Source: Spirochaetales bacterium (lineage in GTDB: Bacteria > Spirochaetota > Spirochaetia > SZUA-6 > RPPD01). From it: a stretch of DNA of 64,000 nucleotides. Below are positions 52,436 to 61,373 of the stretch, in pieces; position 1 is the stretch's first letter; each line of letters starts with the position of its first letter. The notes beneath the pieces were generated by a model that worked only from the letters and a program-made list of their open reading frames with translations, ran no database searches and was not told where the DNA came from. Location of the stretch: NCBI GenBank assembly GCA_016930675.1, contig JAFGGG010000004.1:62001-126000 (forward strand), written 5' to 3'. Made by a program: the position numbers and the translations under genes.

Positions 52436-53002
52436 ATAAAAATAAACATAATTAATTTTGGTTATTCAAAAATACGATACCTGCCAATGATGGAATTGTT
52501 TATTGCCGATGCCCTTAACGGTAAATCAGAAAATGAAGTAAAAATATTTACCTTAATAATGAAAGAATCGTCGGAAGAGTTAATAAATAGATTGAGTAAA
52601 AATGATAAGGATTCAATTACTATTCTTTGGGAAATATTATCATCAAAAAGCACAAGCTATATAAAAAAAAGCATTGAATTTGCCAAGGTGTATAAAGAAA
52701 AATGTAGGTCTCCATTATTAATAGGCGGTTACTGGGCTTCAACAGTAAGTGACCATTTTAAAGAATTTGATATATTTGATCATATTATTTATGGCTATTC
52801 AATTGATAGCATTGCTCAGGCAATTAAGAATTGGGAAATAACAAGAACAAAGAGAATAATATATGCAAAAGGCCAGGCGAAGTGGAATAAATATATAGAT
52901 TATTTTTATAACATATCCAAAGCATCATTGTTAAATGAATATGAATATTTTTATGTGCTACCATTTAATAAAATTGAGTTCCATTTAGAAATACATAAAT
53001 AA
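52436..53002 (+). pseudogene. Truncated B12-binding-domain fragment related to the next radical SAM gene
   Basis: The reading frame resembles the N-terminal domain of the gene at 53053: SKIRYLPMMELFIADAL matches KEVRYIPMYALFLAREI, and LLIGGYWASTVSDHFKEFD matches LVFGGFWASSYGRYFKEYN. The frame lacks the radical SAM part and its CxxxCxxC. The homology begins before the first ATG (52487), in codons reached only from ATA or ATT, so it has no ordinary start. It may be a decayed copy, or a small stand-alone domain starting at 52487. The tail (EYFYVLPFNKIEF) recalls that of the GNAT gene at 50832. Confidence 0.55.
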
Positions 53003-53052
53003 CATAATTGGTAATGAAAATGTAAATACTATTAATGAATTAGGGTAGTATC

Positions 53053-54558
53053 ATGTTAAATAAAATTAAAGAAATATATATTATTATTTGCCGGTCCAAA
53101 GAAGTTAGGTATATACCTATGTATGCTCTTTTTTTGGCTAGGGAAATAGAATATAGATGTGGTAATAAAGTTGAAATAATTACAGTAATGAATAATGACA
53201 ATATAAAAAGTGAACTGAAAGAGTTATTACATAAAAATGCCTTGATTATATTTTGGGAAACTTTTAGCACAAAAGCATATTGGTATATAAGTAATTACTT
53301 TAAAATTGCACAATACCTAAAACAAAATACTAAGAACACATTAGTTTTCGGTGGTTTTTGGGCCAGTTCTTATGGTAGATATTTCAAGGAATATAATGTT
53401 TTTGATTATATCATGGAAGGTTTTTCTATTGAAGAAATAGTTAAATTAATAAAACGTAATGCCATGCAAAATAATAGATTTTTAAATGTTAAAGGCAAGT
53501 TAGATTGGAATACATACAACTTGGATTTAAAATATTTAAGGAACCATAAAAAATATTTAAGCAATAACAAAACAATAGGTGGTTATCTAACAACTTTTAG
53601 TTGTAGAAACAGATGTAAATTTTGTTACTCAAACGTAATGTATAATCTAAATACGATATTTTCTATACGAGGATTAAATAAAATTAAAGAAGATATAGAG
53701 CAGATAGAAAAATACTATAACTTTAATCGCATAATAATCAAGGATTTGAATTTCTTTTATAATCCGAATCGTGCTTTTAAGATTATTGATTTTTTAAAGC
53801 ATAAAAAGAAAAAAATTATTACGAATCTGGATGTTGAAGTTAATACAATTAATGAAGACTTAATTAAAAAATTCAAGAGTAAATTTAATATAGGAACAAG
53901 TTTGTATATCGGATTAGAATCGTTCAATGAAAAACATAGAAAAAGAATAGGAAAACCGTTTAAAGACAAGAAAATATATGAAGTATTTAAATATGCTGAT
54001 AAGTATAAAATTATTGTAACCGGAAATATAATAATGGGTCTGCCCTGGCAAACAAAAGAAGATATAAATAATGAAATATCAAATGCGATTGAATATATCA
54101 ATAAATATAAATATGTAAATATATATTTAAATATTTATAAGCCTGAATACGGATGCGATATACAAAGGGAATATTTCAAAGAAATACATAAACATATAAC
54201 ATTCAGTCAATTAATAAAAATATATCGCAATGAAGTTGATATACATCAAAAAAAATTATATGGTAATAAATTCAATTTTATAAATCTTGAAAAGGTATAC
54301 AATTGTTTTAGGTTAATAAATAAAATAAAATTAATTGAGAATAAGGATATTATTGTTGATTGTCAAAGATTAATGAAATTATTACGAAAAAAACTAGAAA
54401 AACAGCTAAAAGAACCATATTTTAATAGTGCATTGTATAATTTTATAATGAAACGTAAATACACGGATTTTATTATTAAAAGGATATTGCCTGTATATTA
54501 TTTTTTATGTGCACGGCAAAGATTAAATAAGATGATTGGACGAATAAGAAATAATTAA
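53053..54558 (+). CDS. B12-type radical SAM protein
   Basis: A 501-residue protein. The N-terminal domain (about 1-150, VFGGFWASSYGRYFKEYN) has the pattern of a cobalamin-binding domain without the DxHxxG motif. The radical SAM core begins at TTFSCRNRCKFCYSN (near residue 185), whose three Cys hold a 4Fe-4S cluster, and continues with LYIGLESFNEKHRKRIGKP and NIIMGLPWQTKEDINNEI. This class of enzyme carries out methylations, ring changes and other radical steps. What it does to the polysaccharide or to a carrier lipid is unknown. Very AT-rich, like its neighbours. Confidence 0.82.
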   Translation: MLNKIKEIYIIICRSKEVRYIPMYALFLAREIEYRCGNKVEIITVMNNDNIKSELKELLHKNALIIFWETFSTKAYWYISNYFKIAQYLKQNTKNTLVFGGFWASSYGRYFKEYNVFDYIMEGFSIEEIVKLIKRNAMQNNRFLNVKGKLDWNTYNLDLKYLRNHKKYLSNNKTIGGYLTTFSCRNRCKFCYSNVMYNLNTIFSIRGLNKIKEDIEQIEKYYNFNRIIIKDLNFFYNPNRAFKIIDFLKHKKKKIITNLDVEVNTINEDLIKKFKSKFNIGTSLYIGLESFNEKHRKRIGKPFKDKKIYEVFKYADKYKIIVTGNIIMGLPWQTKEDINNEISNAIEYINKYKYVNIYLNIYKPEYGCDIQREYFKEIHKHITFSQLIKIYRNEVDIHQKKLYGNKFNFINLEKVYNCFRLINKIKLIENKDIIVDCQRLMKLLRKKLEKQLKEPYFNSALYNFIMKRKYTDFIIKRILPVYYFLCARQRLNKMIGRIRNN

Positions 54559-54562
54559 AAAA

Positions 54563-55267
54563 ATGAATTCTACTATATGTATAACATTAGACATTGATTG
54601 GGCCACAGAAAGAATATTTCAATATGCTATGGATATTTTGACTCAATATGATATTCCAATTACTATCTTTGCGACTGATAACTGTAAATATTTAGTAGAT
54701 CTTAGAAATAATTTAATAGATATTGGTATACATCCAAATGTGAATAAAATAAATGATATAGAAAAAGTTATTAAAGAATTAAAGGGTATATTCCCAGCCA
54801 CTGTCAGTTTGCGGAATCATGCTTTAGTACATAGTAGTCGATTCTTCAATATATTTGATAAATATAAAATCATAAATATTAGTAACTATTTAATGCCTTT
54901 TCATAAAAACATACAGCCATTTAAATTATATAAAGATATAGTTGAATTTCCCATATATTTTATGGATGATTTGTATTTATCAGAATATAAATGTAAAGAC
55001 ATATTTAATATTAGTTCATTGAAATTAGGATCAAGTGGTATGAAAGTATTTTGTTTTCATCCGATACATGTTTATTTGAATACCGAAAGTGTTGCCAGAT
55101 ATAATTCGATTAAAAAAGATATGAATAACAGCGGGAAAATTGATAGCATAATAAATAATGGGATAGGTATACGGAATATATTTATTGACTTATTGGAATA
55201 TATCAAAAAACATAAATTAGATATAAAAAATATGCAAGGAATGAGAAAAAAATATTTTGGTGAATAA
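54563..55267 (+). CDS. Polysaccharide deacetylase-like protein (WbmS type)
   Basis: A 234-residue NodB-fold protein. It starts with ITLDIDWATERIF (metal-binding Asp pair), followed by IGIHPNVNK (His), VSLRNHALVHSSRFF, and FCFHPIHVYLNTES near residue 173. This set of blocks matches the WbmS-like group named for Bordetella bronchiseptica wbmS in its O-antigen locus. It probably removes or handles an acyl group on an N-acyl sugar. The partner radical SAM gene ends four bases earlier. Confidence 0.8.
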   Translation: MNSTICITLDIDWATERIFQYAMDILTQYDIPITIFATDNCKYLVDLRNNLIDIGIHPNVNKINDIEKVIKELKGIFPATVSLRNHALVHSSRFFNIFDKYKIINISNYLMPFHKNIQPFKLYKDIVEFPIYFMDDLYLSEYKCKDIFNISSLKLGSSGMKVFCFHPIHVYLNTESVARYNSIKKDMNNSGKIDSIINNGIGIRNIFIDLLEYIKKHKLDIKNMQGMRKKYFGE

Positions 55268-56024
55268 AAGTAAAAAGATAAATATTATTCTTAAAATCGG
55301 AAATGCTATTAGGTCAAAAAAAGATTATGAATATTTTGAAAGAATATTTTTAAAAGAAGATTCTTTTTATTTGGATAGGATAAAACGTATAAATTATACT
55401 GGATTGGGAAAAGTGCTTGATGCAGGATGCGGCTATGGGCAATGGAGTTTTGCTTTATCAAAATTAAACAAAAAAGTGTATGCTATAGATATTGATACTG
55501 AAAGGATAAATATTGCAAAAAAGATATGTGAATATGAAAGTATAAAAAACATCACATTTGATAAAGGAAATCTAGAGAAGTTGCAATATGAAAATAACTA
55601 TTTTGATTGTATATTTTCATACAGTGTAATATATCAAACTAATTATATAAAAAGTATTAAGGAATTTGGTCGAGTATTAAAAAAGAATGGTTTATTATAC
55701 TTTTCAACAAACGGTATTGGATGGTATATATATAATCTTATTAAGAAGCCTAATTCATCGGATGATTTCAATACAAGAAAGTATGCATTAAAGGTATTTT
55801 TAAATTCTTTTTTTAATAGATTTAGAAGTATAAAAAAAGTAAATGATGTTTATATGACTAAAATGAATACAATATATATACTAAAAAAATATGGATTTAA
55901 AATATTAAAAATAAAGCCTGAGGGTTCTATAAAATTAAATAATGATATTAATATAGAAAGAATATATTGCCCTACATATATGGGGTTAACAAACGTATTT
56001 GAAGTGCTTGCGCAAAAAAGATGA
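55257..56024 (+). CDS. SAM-dependent methyltransferase (class I)
   Basis: A 255-residue methyltransferase of the UbiE/Methyltransf_11 sort. The SAM site is KVLDAGCGYGQWSFALSKL (near residue 45) with the acidic YAIDIDTERI after it, then FDKGNLEKLQYENNYFDCI and SYSVIYQTN. Substrate is unknown; O-methylation of a polysaccharide sugar is plausible from context. Its GTG/TTG start overlaps the end of the deacetylase-like gene and its end overlaps the sulfotransferase by four bases, so all are coupled. Confidence 0.83.
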   Translation: MVNKSKKINIILKIGNAIRSKKDYEYFERIFLKEDSFYLDRIKRINYTGLGKVLDAGCGYGQWSFALSKLNKKVYAIDIDTERINIAKKICEYESIKNITFDKGNLEKLQYENNYFDCIFSYSVIYQTNYIKSIKEFGRVLKKNGLLYFSTNGIGWYIYNLIKKPNSSDDFNTRKYALKVFLNSFFNRFRSIKKVNDVYMTKMNTIYILKKYGFKILKIKPEGSIKLNNDINIERIYCPTYMGLTNVFEVLAQKR

Positions 56025-56827
56025 AAGATAGGTTATTTTTTATAATTGGTTGTCCTCGTTCCGGTACAACAGCATTAGTGAAAATATTAAATTTAGCAAC
56101 AAACGCAGAAATATTTTCAGAGCAAGATCCTAAAATGTGTATTGCTGCAAGAATGAAATATGAAAACATATTGCCATATGCAAAGGATTTTATTCGTAAA
56201 AGTAAAATAGAAATGATTACTAAAGCAATTAATAATAATTTAATTTATGGTGATAAAAATCCAAATTACTTATTTTTTATAAGAGAAATGTATGAATTAT
56301 GGAATTGCAAATTTATTTTTGTTTTAAGAGATGGAAGAGATGTTGTTAGGAGTAGTATGGATTTTCAAAAATATAGAGGTAAAGTATATGAGCGCTATGA
56401 AGATGACGGAAAAAGTATTATAACTCAACCGGAGGAAAATTATTGGGATTTTAGCAGAATTAGACCAAAAAAGAATGAAAGAATATACAAGAAATGGAGG
56501 GATATTTCTAAATTTGAGAAATTATGTTGGCATTGGAATAGGTTTAACGAAATATTATTAAAAATGATAAAGGATTTAAATAAGAAAAATTACTTTAATG
56601 TTTTTATTGATAAAATAAATATTTATGAGATAGAAAATATTTTTAATTTTTTAGCACTTAAAGGATTTAAAAGAAAAAAAGTAGAACAATTATTAACTAG
56701 TAAAATAAATACAGTTAAGCAAAATGGCATAACTAAGTACCTTGATTGGAAACATTGGAATCAGGATGAATTAGATATATATAATAAGCACTGCATGAAA
56801 ATGATGAAGCGGTTAAAATATATATGA
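56021..56827 (+). CDS. Sulfotransferase-family protein within the polysaccharide locus
   Basis: A 268-residue PAPS-dependent sulfotransferase. The 5'-phosphosulfate loop is IIGCPRSGTTALVKILN at residues 8-24; the 3'-phosphate site is FVLRDGRDVVRSSM near residue 105. The two are spaced as in carbohydrate sulfotransferases. It overlaps genes on both sides by four bases and so belongs to the locus. It suggests that the polymer or an intermediate is sulfated, with PAPS from cysD-cysNC at 35259-38070. The acceptor is unknown. Confidence 0.83.
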   Translation: MKDRLFFIIGCPRSGTTALVKILNLATNAEIFSEQDPKMCIAARMKYENILPYAKDFIRKSKIEMITKAINNNLIYGDKNPNYLFFIREMYELWNCKFIFVLRDGRDVVRSSMDFQKYRGKVYERYEDDGKSIITQPEENYWDFSRIRPKKNERIYKKWRDISKFEKLCWHWNRFNEILLKMIKDLNKKNYFNVFIDKINIYEIENIFNFLALKGFKRKKVEQLLTSKINTVKQNGITKYLDWKHWNQDELDIYNKHCMKMMKRLKYI

Positions 56828-58398
56828 TAATACAAATATTTATTGTGTTAGTAATAAGCATTGTATTAAGAATAATGTTTATTATTTTTTCAAGTACAGA
56901 TGAATACTCTCATTTATGGTTGATCAATCTTATAAAACGAAATAAAAGCATAGATCAAAAAATCGTAAGTGATTCCATTATAAAAGGATATAGAGGATAT
57001 CCACCATTACCATCTTTTATAATTAGTATTTTACCGAAAAAACATTGGGTTTTCATTGGAAAAATAATAAATATTGTTTATGAACTCTTGAGCATTCTTT
57101 TTGTATTTTTAGTTACATATTATTTATTTGAGAATATTTTTGTATTTAAAACAGATATCATGACTCCTGTGATTGCGATTACACTTCTTTACGGAACAGC
57201 GCCAATTTTATTTCCGGTTTCGTATACAGCAAGATTAAGTAGAATTGGTGGTGATCGTACAATAAGCACCTTTCTATGCTTAATTTATTTTACATCATTT
57301 GGAATTGCATTTATATGTGATCTTTATTGGTTGTATATAATATGTGCATTCGCTGGCATACTTATTATATTATCTTCACAATTTGGACTACAATATATAC
57401 TTTTTACTTCAATCATTTTAAGCATTGCATATTTGAATGTAATTCCTATTGCAATAATATTGTTAACAATTTTACTTGCTATATTAATTCCAAGATGTGG
57501 TGTTAAGAGATTATTGCTACGAAAAATTGATCACTATGGGTGGTATATAAAAGCGAATAAGAATAAGAAATCTAATGTCTGGGATCGCAACAGATTGAGA
57601 GATATAGTATTGATGCCGTATTATTTTTTAAAAGATATAAAGAAATTTATAAATATATTTACAAAAAAAATAACAATTACTATTGTGATATATTCAATGC
57701 CAATTCTTATAATTATACTTTTATGGTTTGTTATTAATCCTGATAATTTTTATATATTATTAAAAGATAAAATTACATTATTTATTTTTGTTTTATCATT
57801 ATCTTCAATTATTATATTTATAGTTACTTCATTAAAACCATTTTTATTTTTAGGACAAGCAGAAAGATATTTTGAGCATAGCATATTCTATTTTGATTTA
57901 ATTTTTATATTATACATATACAGATTTAAATTAAATGAGAATATAATATTATGGGTAATATTATTTCAAATCATTCTTGTTTTATTTAATTTTCTATTTA
58001 AAAATATAAAGTATTTTAAAATGAAGTTATATGATCGTAAAGAGGTTGAATTCGATGAACTTATCTCATTTTTAAATAAGAAAAAATCTATGCGAATATT
58101 GACTATTCCTACAAAAATGAATTTTAAAATAGCTACACATATAGATGAGAAAAGGCATAAATATTACTATGATAATATATCAAGTAAAATAAATGGAATT
58201 AGATATATGGATGAAGATCAAATAATCTTGCATTATATAAAATCGGATTTTAATTATTTTAAGATGAAATATGGAATAAATATGATTATTATTAAAAAGG
58301 GAGATATTAAATATGCAAGTAAAAAAGGAATAAGATATAATTTTAAAGGATTAGAAAAAGTATTCAATAATAAAGAATACAGCGTCTATAAATTATAA
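56824..58398 (+). CDS. Multi-helix membrane protein, GT-C-like (glycosyltransferase candidate)
   Basis: A 524-residue protein with about ten to twelve membrane helices and a soluble C-terminal domain of roughly 130 residues (EVEFDELISFLNKKKS onward). The first external loop carries STDEYSHLWL, an acidic motif at the place where GT-C enzymes keep the catalytic Asp/Glu. The soluble domain has beta-strand patterns like those of GT-C C-terminal parts. I infer a polyprenol-dependent transferase that modifies the glycan outside the membrane. It overlaps the sulfotransferase gene by four bases. Extremely AT-rich. Confidence 0.6.
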   Translation: MIIQIFIVLVISIVLRIMFIIFSSTDEYSHLWLINLIKRNKSIDQKIVSDSIIKGYRGYPPLPSFIISILPKKHWVFIGKIINIVYELLSILFVFLVTYYLFENIFVFKTDIMTPVIAITLLYGTAPILFPVSYTARLSRIGGDRTISTFLCLIYFTSFGIAFICDLYWLYIICAFAGILIILSSQFGLQYILFTSIILSIAYLNVIPIAIILLTILLAILIPRCGVKRLLLRKIDHYGWYIKANKNKKSNVWDRNRLRDIVLMPYYFLKDIKKFINIFTKKITITIVIYSMPILIIILLWFVINPDNFYILLKDKITLFIFVLSLSSIIIFIVTSLKPFLFLGQAERYFEHSIFYFDLIFILYIYRFKLNENIILWVILFQIILVLFNFLFKNIKYFKMKLYDRKEVEFDELISFLNKKKSMRILTIPTKMNFKIATHIDEKRHKYYYDNISSKINGIRYMDEDQIILHYIKSDFNYFKMKYGINMIIIKKGDIKYASKKGIRYNFKGLEKVFNNKEYSVYKL

Positions 58399-58441
58399 AA
58401 ATACTTTCATTCAATTCTAATAACAATGAGAAAAATACGAT

Positions 58442-59911
58442 ATGAAAAAACTATATAAATCAGTAATAAAAAAAGGATCCATATACTCTCTAGGCTCATT
58501 ATTGGAAAATGCTCTCGCATTCATATTTTTACCACTTTATACCGTATATTTAAATGCTGAAGAATTCGGAATTGTCGCATTGATAACAGTTACTATCAGT
58601 ATTGTTTTAATAATAATTGAAGCTCCGGAAAACGCCGGAATAGTAAGGCATTACTATGATCCTTTATACGAAACGAAACGAAAAGTATTGGTTTTTAATC
58701 TAATAATAATCAGCGTATTAAAGACAATCATAATAATGGTGATACTGATTATTGCTTTAAGGCATATATCATTTTTATTATTGGATAGTATAAATTATGT
58801 TGATGTGCTGCTTATTTATTCTTTATCAATATCATTTAGGGTAGTAAATAATTTCGGAATGCTGTTTTTAAGGTTACAGCAAAGGGCAAAAATGTATATA
58901 ACGTTTTCGATAATAAAATTTGCAGTAAATTGCGGTTTGGTATTAATATTATTGATTGTATACAATTTGGGAATATATGCCTTGGCTTGGGGGACATTTA
59001 TCGGTGCTGTGGCGATGACAATTCCGGTTTTGCCTACTATTTTTCGGAATATTGAATTTAAATTTAATAAAACTGTAACAGTGCCTGTGTTAAAGTATGG
59101 ATATCCTTTAATTGTCAGTTCGTTCTCGAATTTTCTCATACAACTTGGCGACAGGTATATATTGAAGTTATTCGGTACGGTACAGGATGTAGGTATCTAC
59201 AGTTTCGGTTATAAAATATCACGGGTAATGGATATAGCTTTTGTGACACCCGCGAAACAGATAATAGAACCAAGTATATTTAAATTGGAGAAAAATATAA
59301 ACAAACTGAAAAAATTTGTTTATAATACGACAACATATCTATATATGATTCTTTTCACGTTTGGACTCGGGTTAATTTATTTTAGTAAAGAAATTATTGA
59401 GATTGTAGCGCAAAAACAGGAATTCTATTCCAGTTGGGTCATTGTTCCTTTTATCGTGTTGTCGTATATACAACATGGTATCGGTTTATATCTCGGCAAG
59501 GGAATAGTAATGGCAAAAAAACCGATATATAACTCTATCTTTACCTTGATTGCGGCTATTATAAATATTGCATTAAATATTTTATTTATTCCGATGTGGG
59601 GTATTATTGGCGCTGCTTTGGCAACATTGATATCATATGTTGTGTGGAATATATTAAAGTTGATCTATTCAATTAAATTATATGATATGAAGTTTGACCT
59701 GAAAAGATTAGGTCTTATAACTATTACGGGAATCCTATTTTGCGCTGCGGGTCTTGTAAGTAATTTGTTGAACGTTATGGTAATGACTATAGTAATTAAA
59801 ATAGTATTAATAATTATATTTCCCGTGTTAATTTATAGTATATTGACTGAAAATGAAAAGCAATTCTTCAGAGATATGCTGTTAAGATTTAAAAGAAAAA
59901 AAGTTAAATAA
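58442..59911 (+). CDS. wzx: Oligosaccharide flippase (Wzx-like, MOP superfamily)
   Basis: A 489-residue membrane protein with about 12-14 helices. The N-terminal KGSIYSLGSLLENALAFIFL and LYTVYLNAEEFGIVALI blocks are typical of Wzx flippases, and the later LPIWGIIGAA-type loop (IPMWGIIGAALATLISY) is also a family hallmark. It should move the lipid-linked repeat unit across the inner membrane, working with the Wzy-like protein at 40347. The start follows the upstream stop by 43 bases. Composition begins to rise again in this gene. Confidence 0.88.
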   Translation: MKKLYKSVIKKGSIYSLGSLLENALAFIFLPLYTVYLNAEEFGIVALITVTISIVLIIIEAPENAGIVRHYYDPLYETKRKVLVFNLIIISVLKTIIIMVILIIALRHISFLLLDSINYVDVLLIYSLSISFRVVNNFGMLFLRLQQRAKMYITFSIIKFAVNCGLVLILLIVYNLGIYALAWGTFIGAVAMTIPVLPTIFRNIEFKFNKTVTVPVLKYGYPLIVSSFSNFLIQLGDRYILKLFGTVQDVGIYSFGYKISRVMDIAFVTPAKQIIEPSIFKLEKNINKLKKFVYNTTTYLYMILFTFGLGLIYFSKEIIEIVAQKQEFYSSWVIVPFIVLSYIQHGIGLYLGKGIVMAKKPIYNSIFTLIAAIINIALNILFIPMWGIIGAALATLISYVVWNILKLIYSIKLYDMKFDLKRLGLITITGILFCAAGLVSNLLNVMVMTIVIKIVLIIIFPVLIYSILTENEKQFFRDMLLRFKRKKVK

Positions 59912-59918
59912 AATCAAT

Positions 59919-61373
59919 ATGCACCTCCAAACTGAAAAAGATTATTGCAGTAAATTATTTCACAGCATGAATAGCAGCGGAATCAATTACTGTCATTGGA
60001 AAAGTAACGAGCATCTTTCAAAAGCGTTGAGAGGAGAAACCGATTTTGATATTTTGATTGATGAGAAAGATAAAGGTGCTTTTGAAAAAATACTTAAAGA
60101 ACATGGAATGATTCAGGTGATAAGTGAATTAGAAAAAAGATTGCCTGGTGTTACGGATTATTTGGGATTCGATGAAAATAACGGCAATTTAATTCATTTT
60201 CACGCGCATTATAAATTGATACTAGGTGAAAAAAAGGTAAAAAATTATCATCTTCCTTTAGAAACCTTTGTCCTTGCACATAAAACACAATACCACAATA
60301 TATTCATTCCGCAAAAGGAAGTTGAATTACTGCTGTTACTCATACGCATCGGATTAAAAACAGACTTCATTTCGATAGTTGTTTCTCTTTTTAAACGAAA
60401 GAATATTTTTCCTGTGAATATTGAAAGGGAATTAGATTTCCTTTTGCGAGGATTCAATGCGAATGGATTTAAAGAAATTATCGTGAAAAGCGGATTAAAA
60501 TTAAATAAAAATCGGTTTTTCATATTTATAAATAAATTTAAATCAAAAAAAATAAATTGCGTTTTTCTTTTTAATTACGGGTTGTTTATAAAAAAAATAC
60601 TTAAACAGTATCGCAGATATAATGCCTTAATATCCCGGGCCAGAGTAATCAGATCCATATTTAGAAATAATTCCATTATAAAGCGATTTGGAAAATCTGC
60701 AAAAAAACGCCTCGCGCATGGCGGGAAAATGTTCGCGCTGGTAGGCGCGGATGGTTCGGGAAAGACAACAATAACAAAAATACTAAGAAAATGGCTGGCA
60801 TGGAAGCTGGAGGTTGAAAAATATTATTTCGGAATACCGAAAGGTCAATACATCAGGATATTAAATTACTTTATTGCACTGACAAATTTTATCGTATTAA
60901 GAATAATGGGAATTAAAAGAAAATATAATATTCTTACCGCAATAAAATGGATTGTTGTCGCTAAAGCAAGATTTTTGCAATACAGACAGGCAATAAAATT
61001 CATAAAGCGAGGGGGAATCGTAATCGCAGACAGGTATCCGCTTCGGCAATTTTTTAGTATGGCTGTTCCGATGGACGGTCCGCGTATTGGTTCCCTATCA
61101 AAGGAGAAGTATAAGCGGCTGGCCGAAAAAGAGGCGGCATACTATAAGAAAATATTATTGCCGGATACTGTATACGTGTTAAACACAAGTTTGGAGAATC
61201 TGCGTAAAAGAAAGGGTAATCTCAACTTGAATCTGCATCGCCAGAAAGCTGAAGCCGTCAATAAAATAAGGGAGAATGAAAAAGTATCGGTAATAAATGG
61301 AAATAACGCATTGCATAATGTTGTCTTGGATATAAAGAGAAGAATGTGGGACACACTATATGATGCATATTGA
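59919..61373 (+). CDS. Nucleotidyltransferase-like / thymidylate-kinase-like fusion protein
   Basis: A 484-residue cytosolic protein. The N-terminal half (about 1-230) contains YCHWKSNEHLSKALRGETDF plus DILIDEKD, a nucleotidyltransferase-like pattern with an Asp pair. The C-terminal half (about 270-484) is a thymidylate-kinase-type P-loop domain: LVGADGSGKTTITKIL, DRYPLRQFF and a lid with RKRKGNLN. Such proteins recur in polysaccharide loci, but their substrate is unknown. It overlaps the next P-loop gene by 14 bases. I cannot say whether it phosphorylates a sugar, lipid or nucleotide. Confidence 0.72.
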   Translation: MHLQTEKDYCSKLFHSMNSSGINYCHWKSNEHLSKALRGETDFDILIDEKDKGAFEKILKEHGMIQVISELEKRLPGVTDYLGFDENNGNLIHFHAHYKLILGEKKVKNYHLPLETFVLAHKTQYHNIFIPQKEVELLLLLIRIGLKTDFISIVVSLFKRKNIFPVNIERELDFLLRGFNANGFKEIIVKSGLKLNKNRFFIFINKFKSKKINCVFLFNYGLFIKKILKQYRRYNALISRARVIRSIFRNNSIIKRFGKSAKKRLAHGGKMFALVGADGSGKTTITKILRKWLAWKLEVEKYYFGIPKGQYIRILNYFIALTNFIVLRIMGIKRKYNILTAIKWIVVAKARFLQYRQAIKFIKRGGIVIADRYPLRQFFSMAVPMDGPRIGSLSKEKYKRLAEKEAAYYKKILLPDTVYVLNTSLENLRKRKGNLNLNLHRQKAEAVNKIRENEKVSVINGNNALHNVVLDIKRRMWDTLYDAY

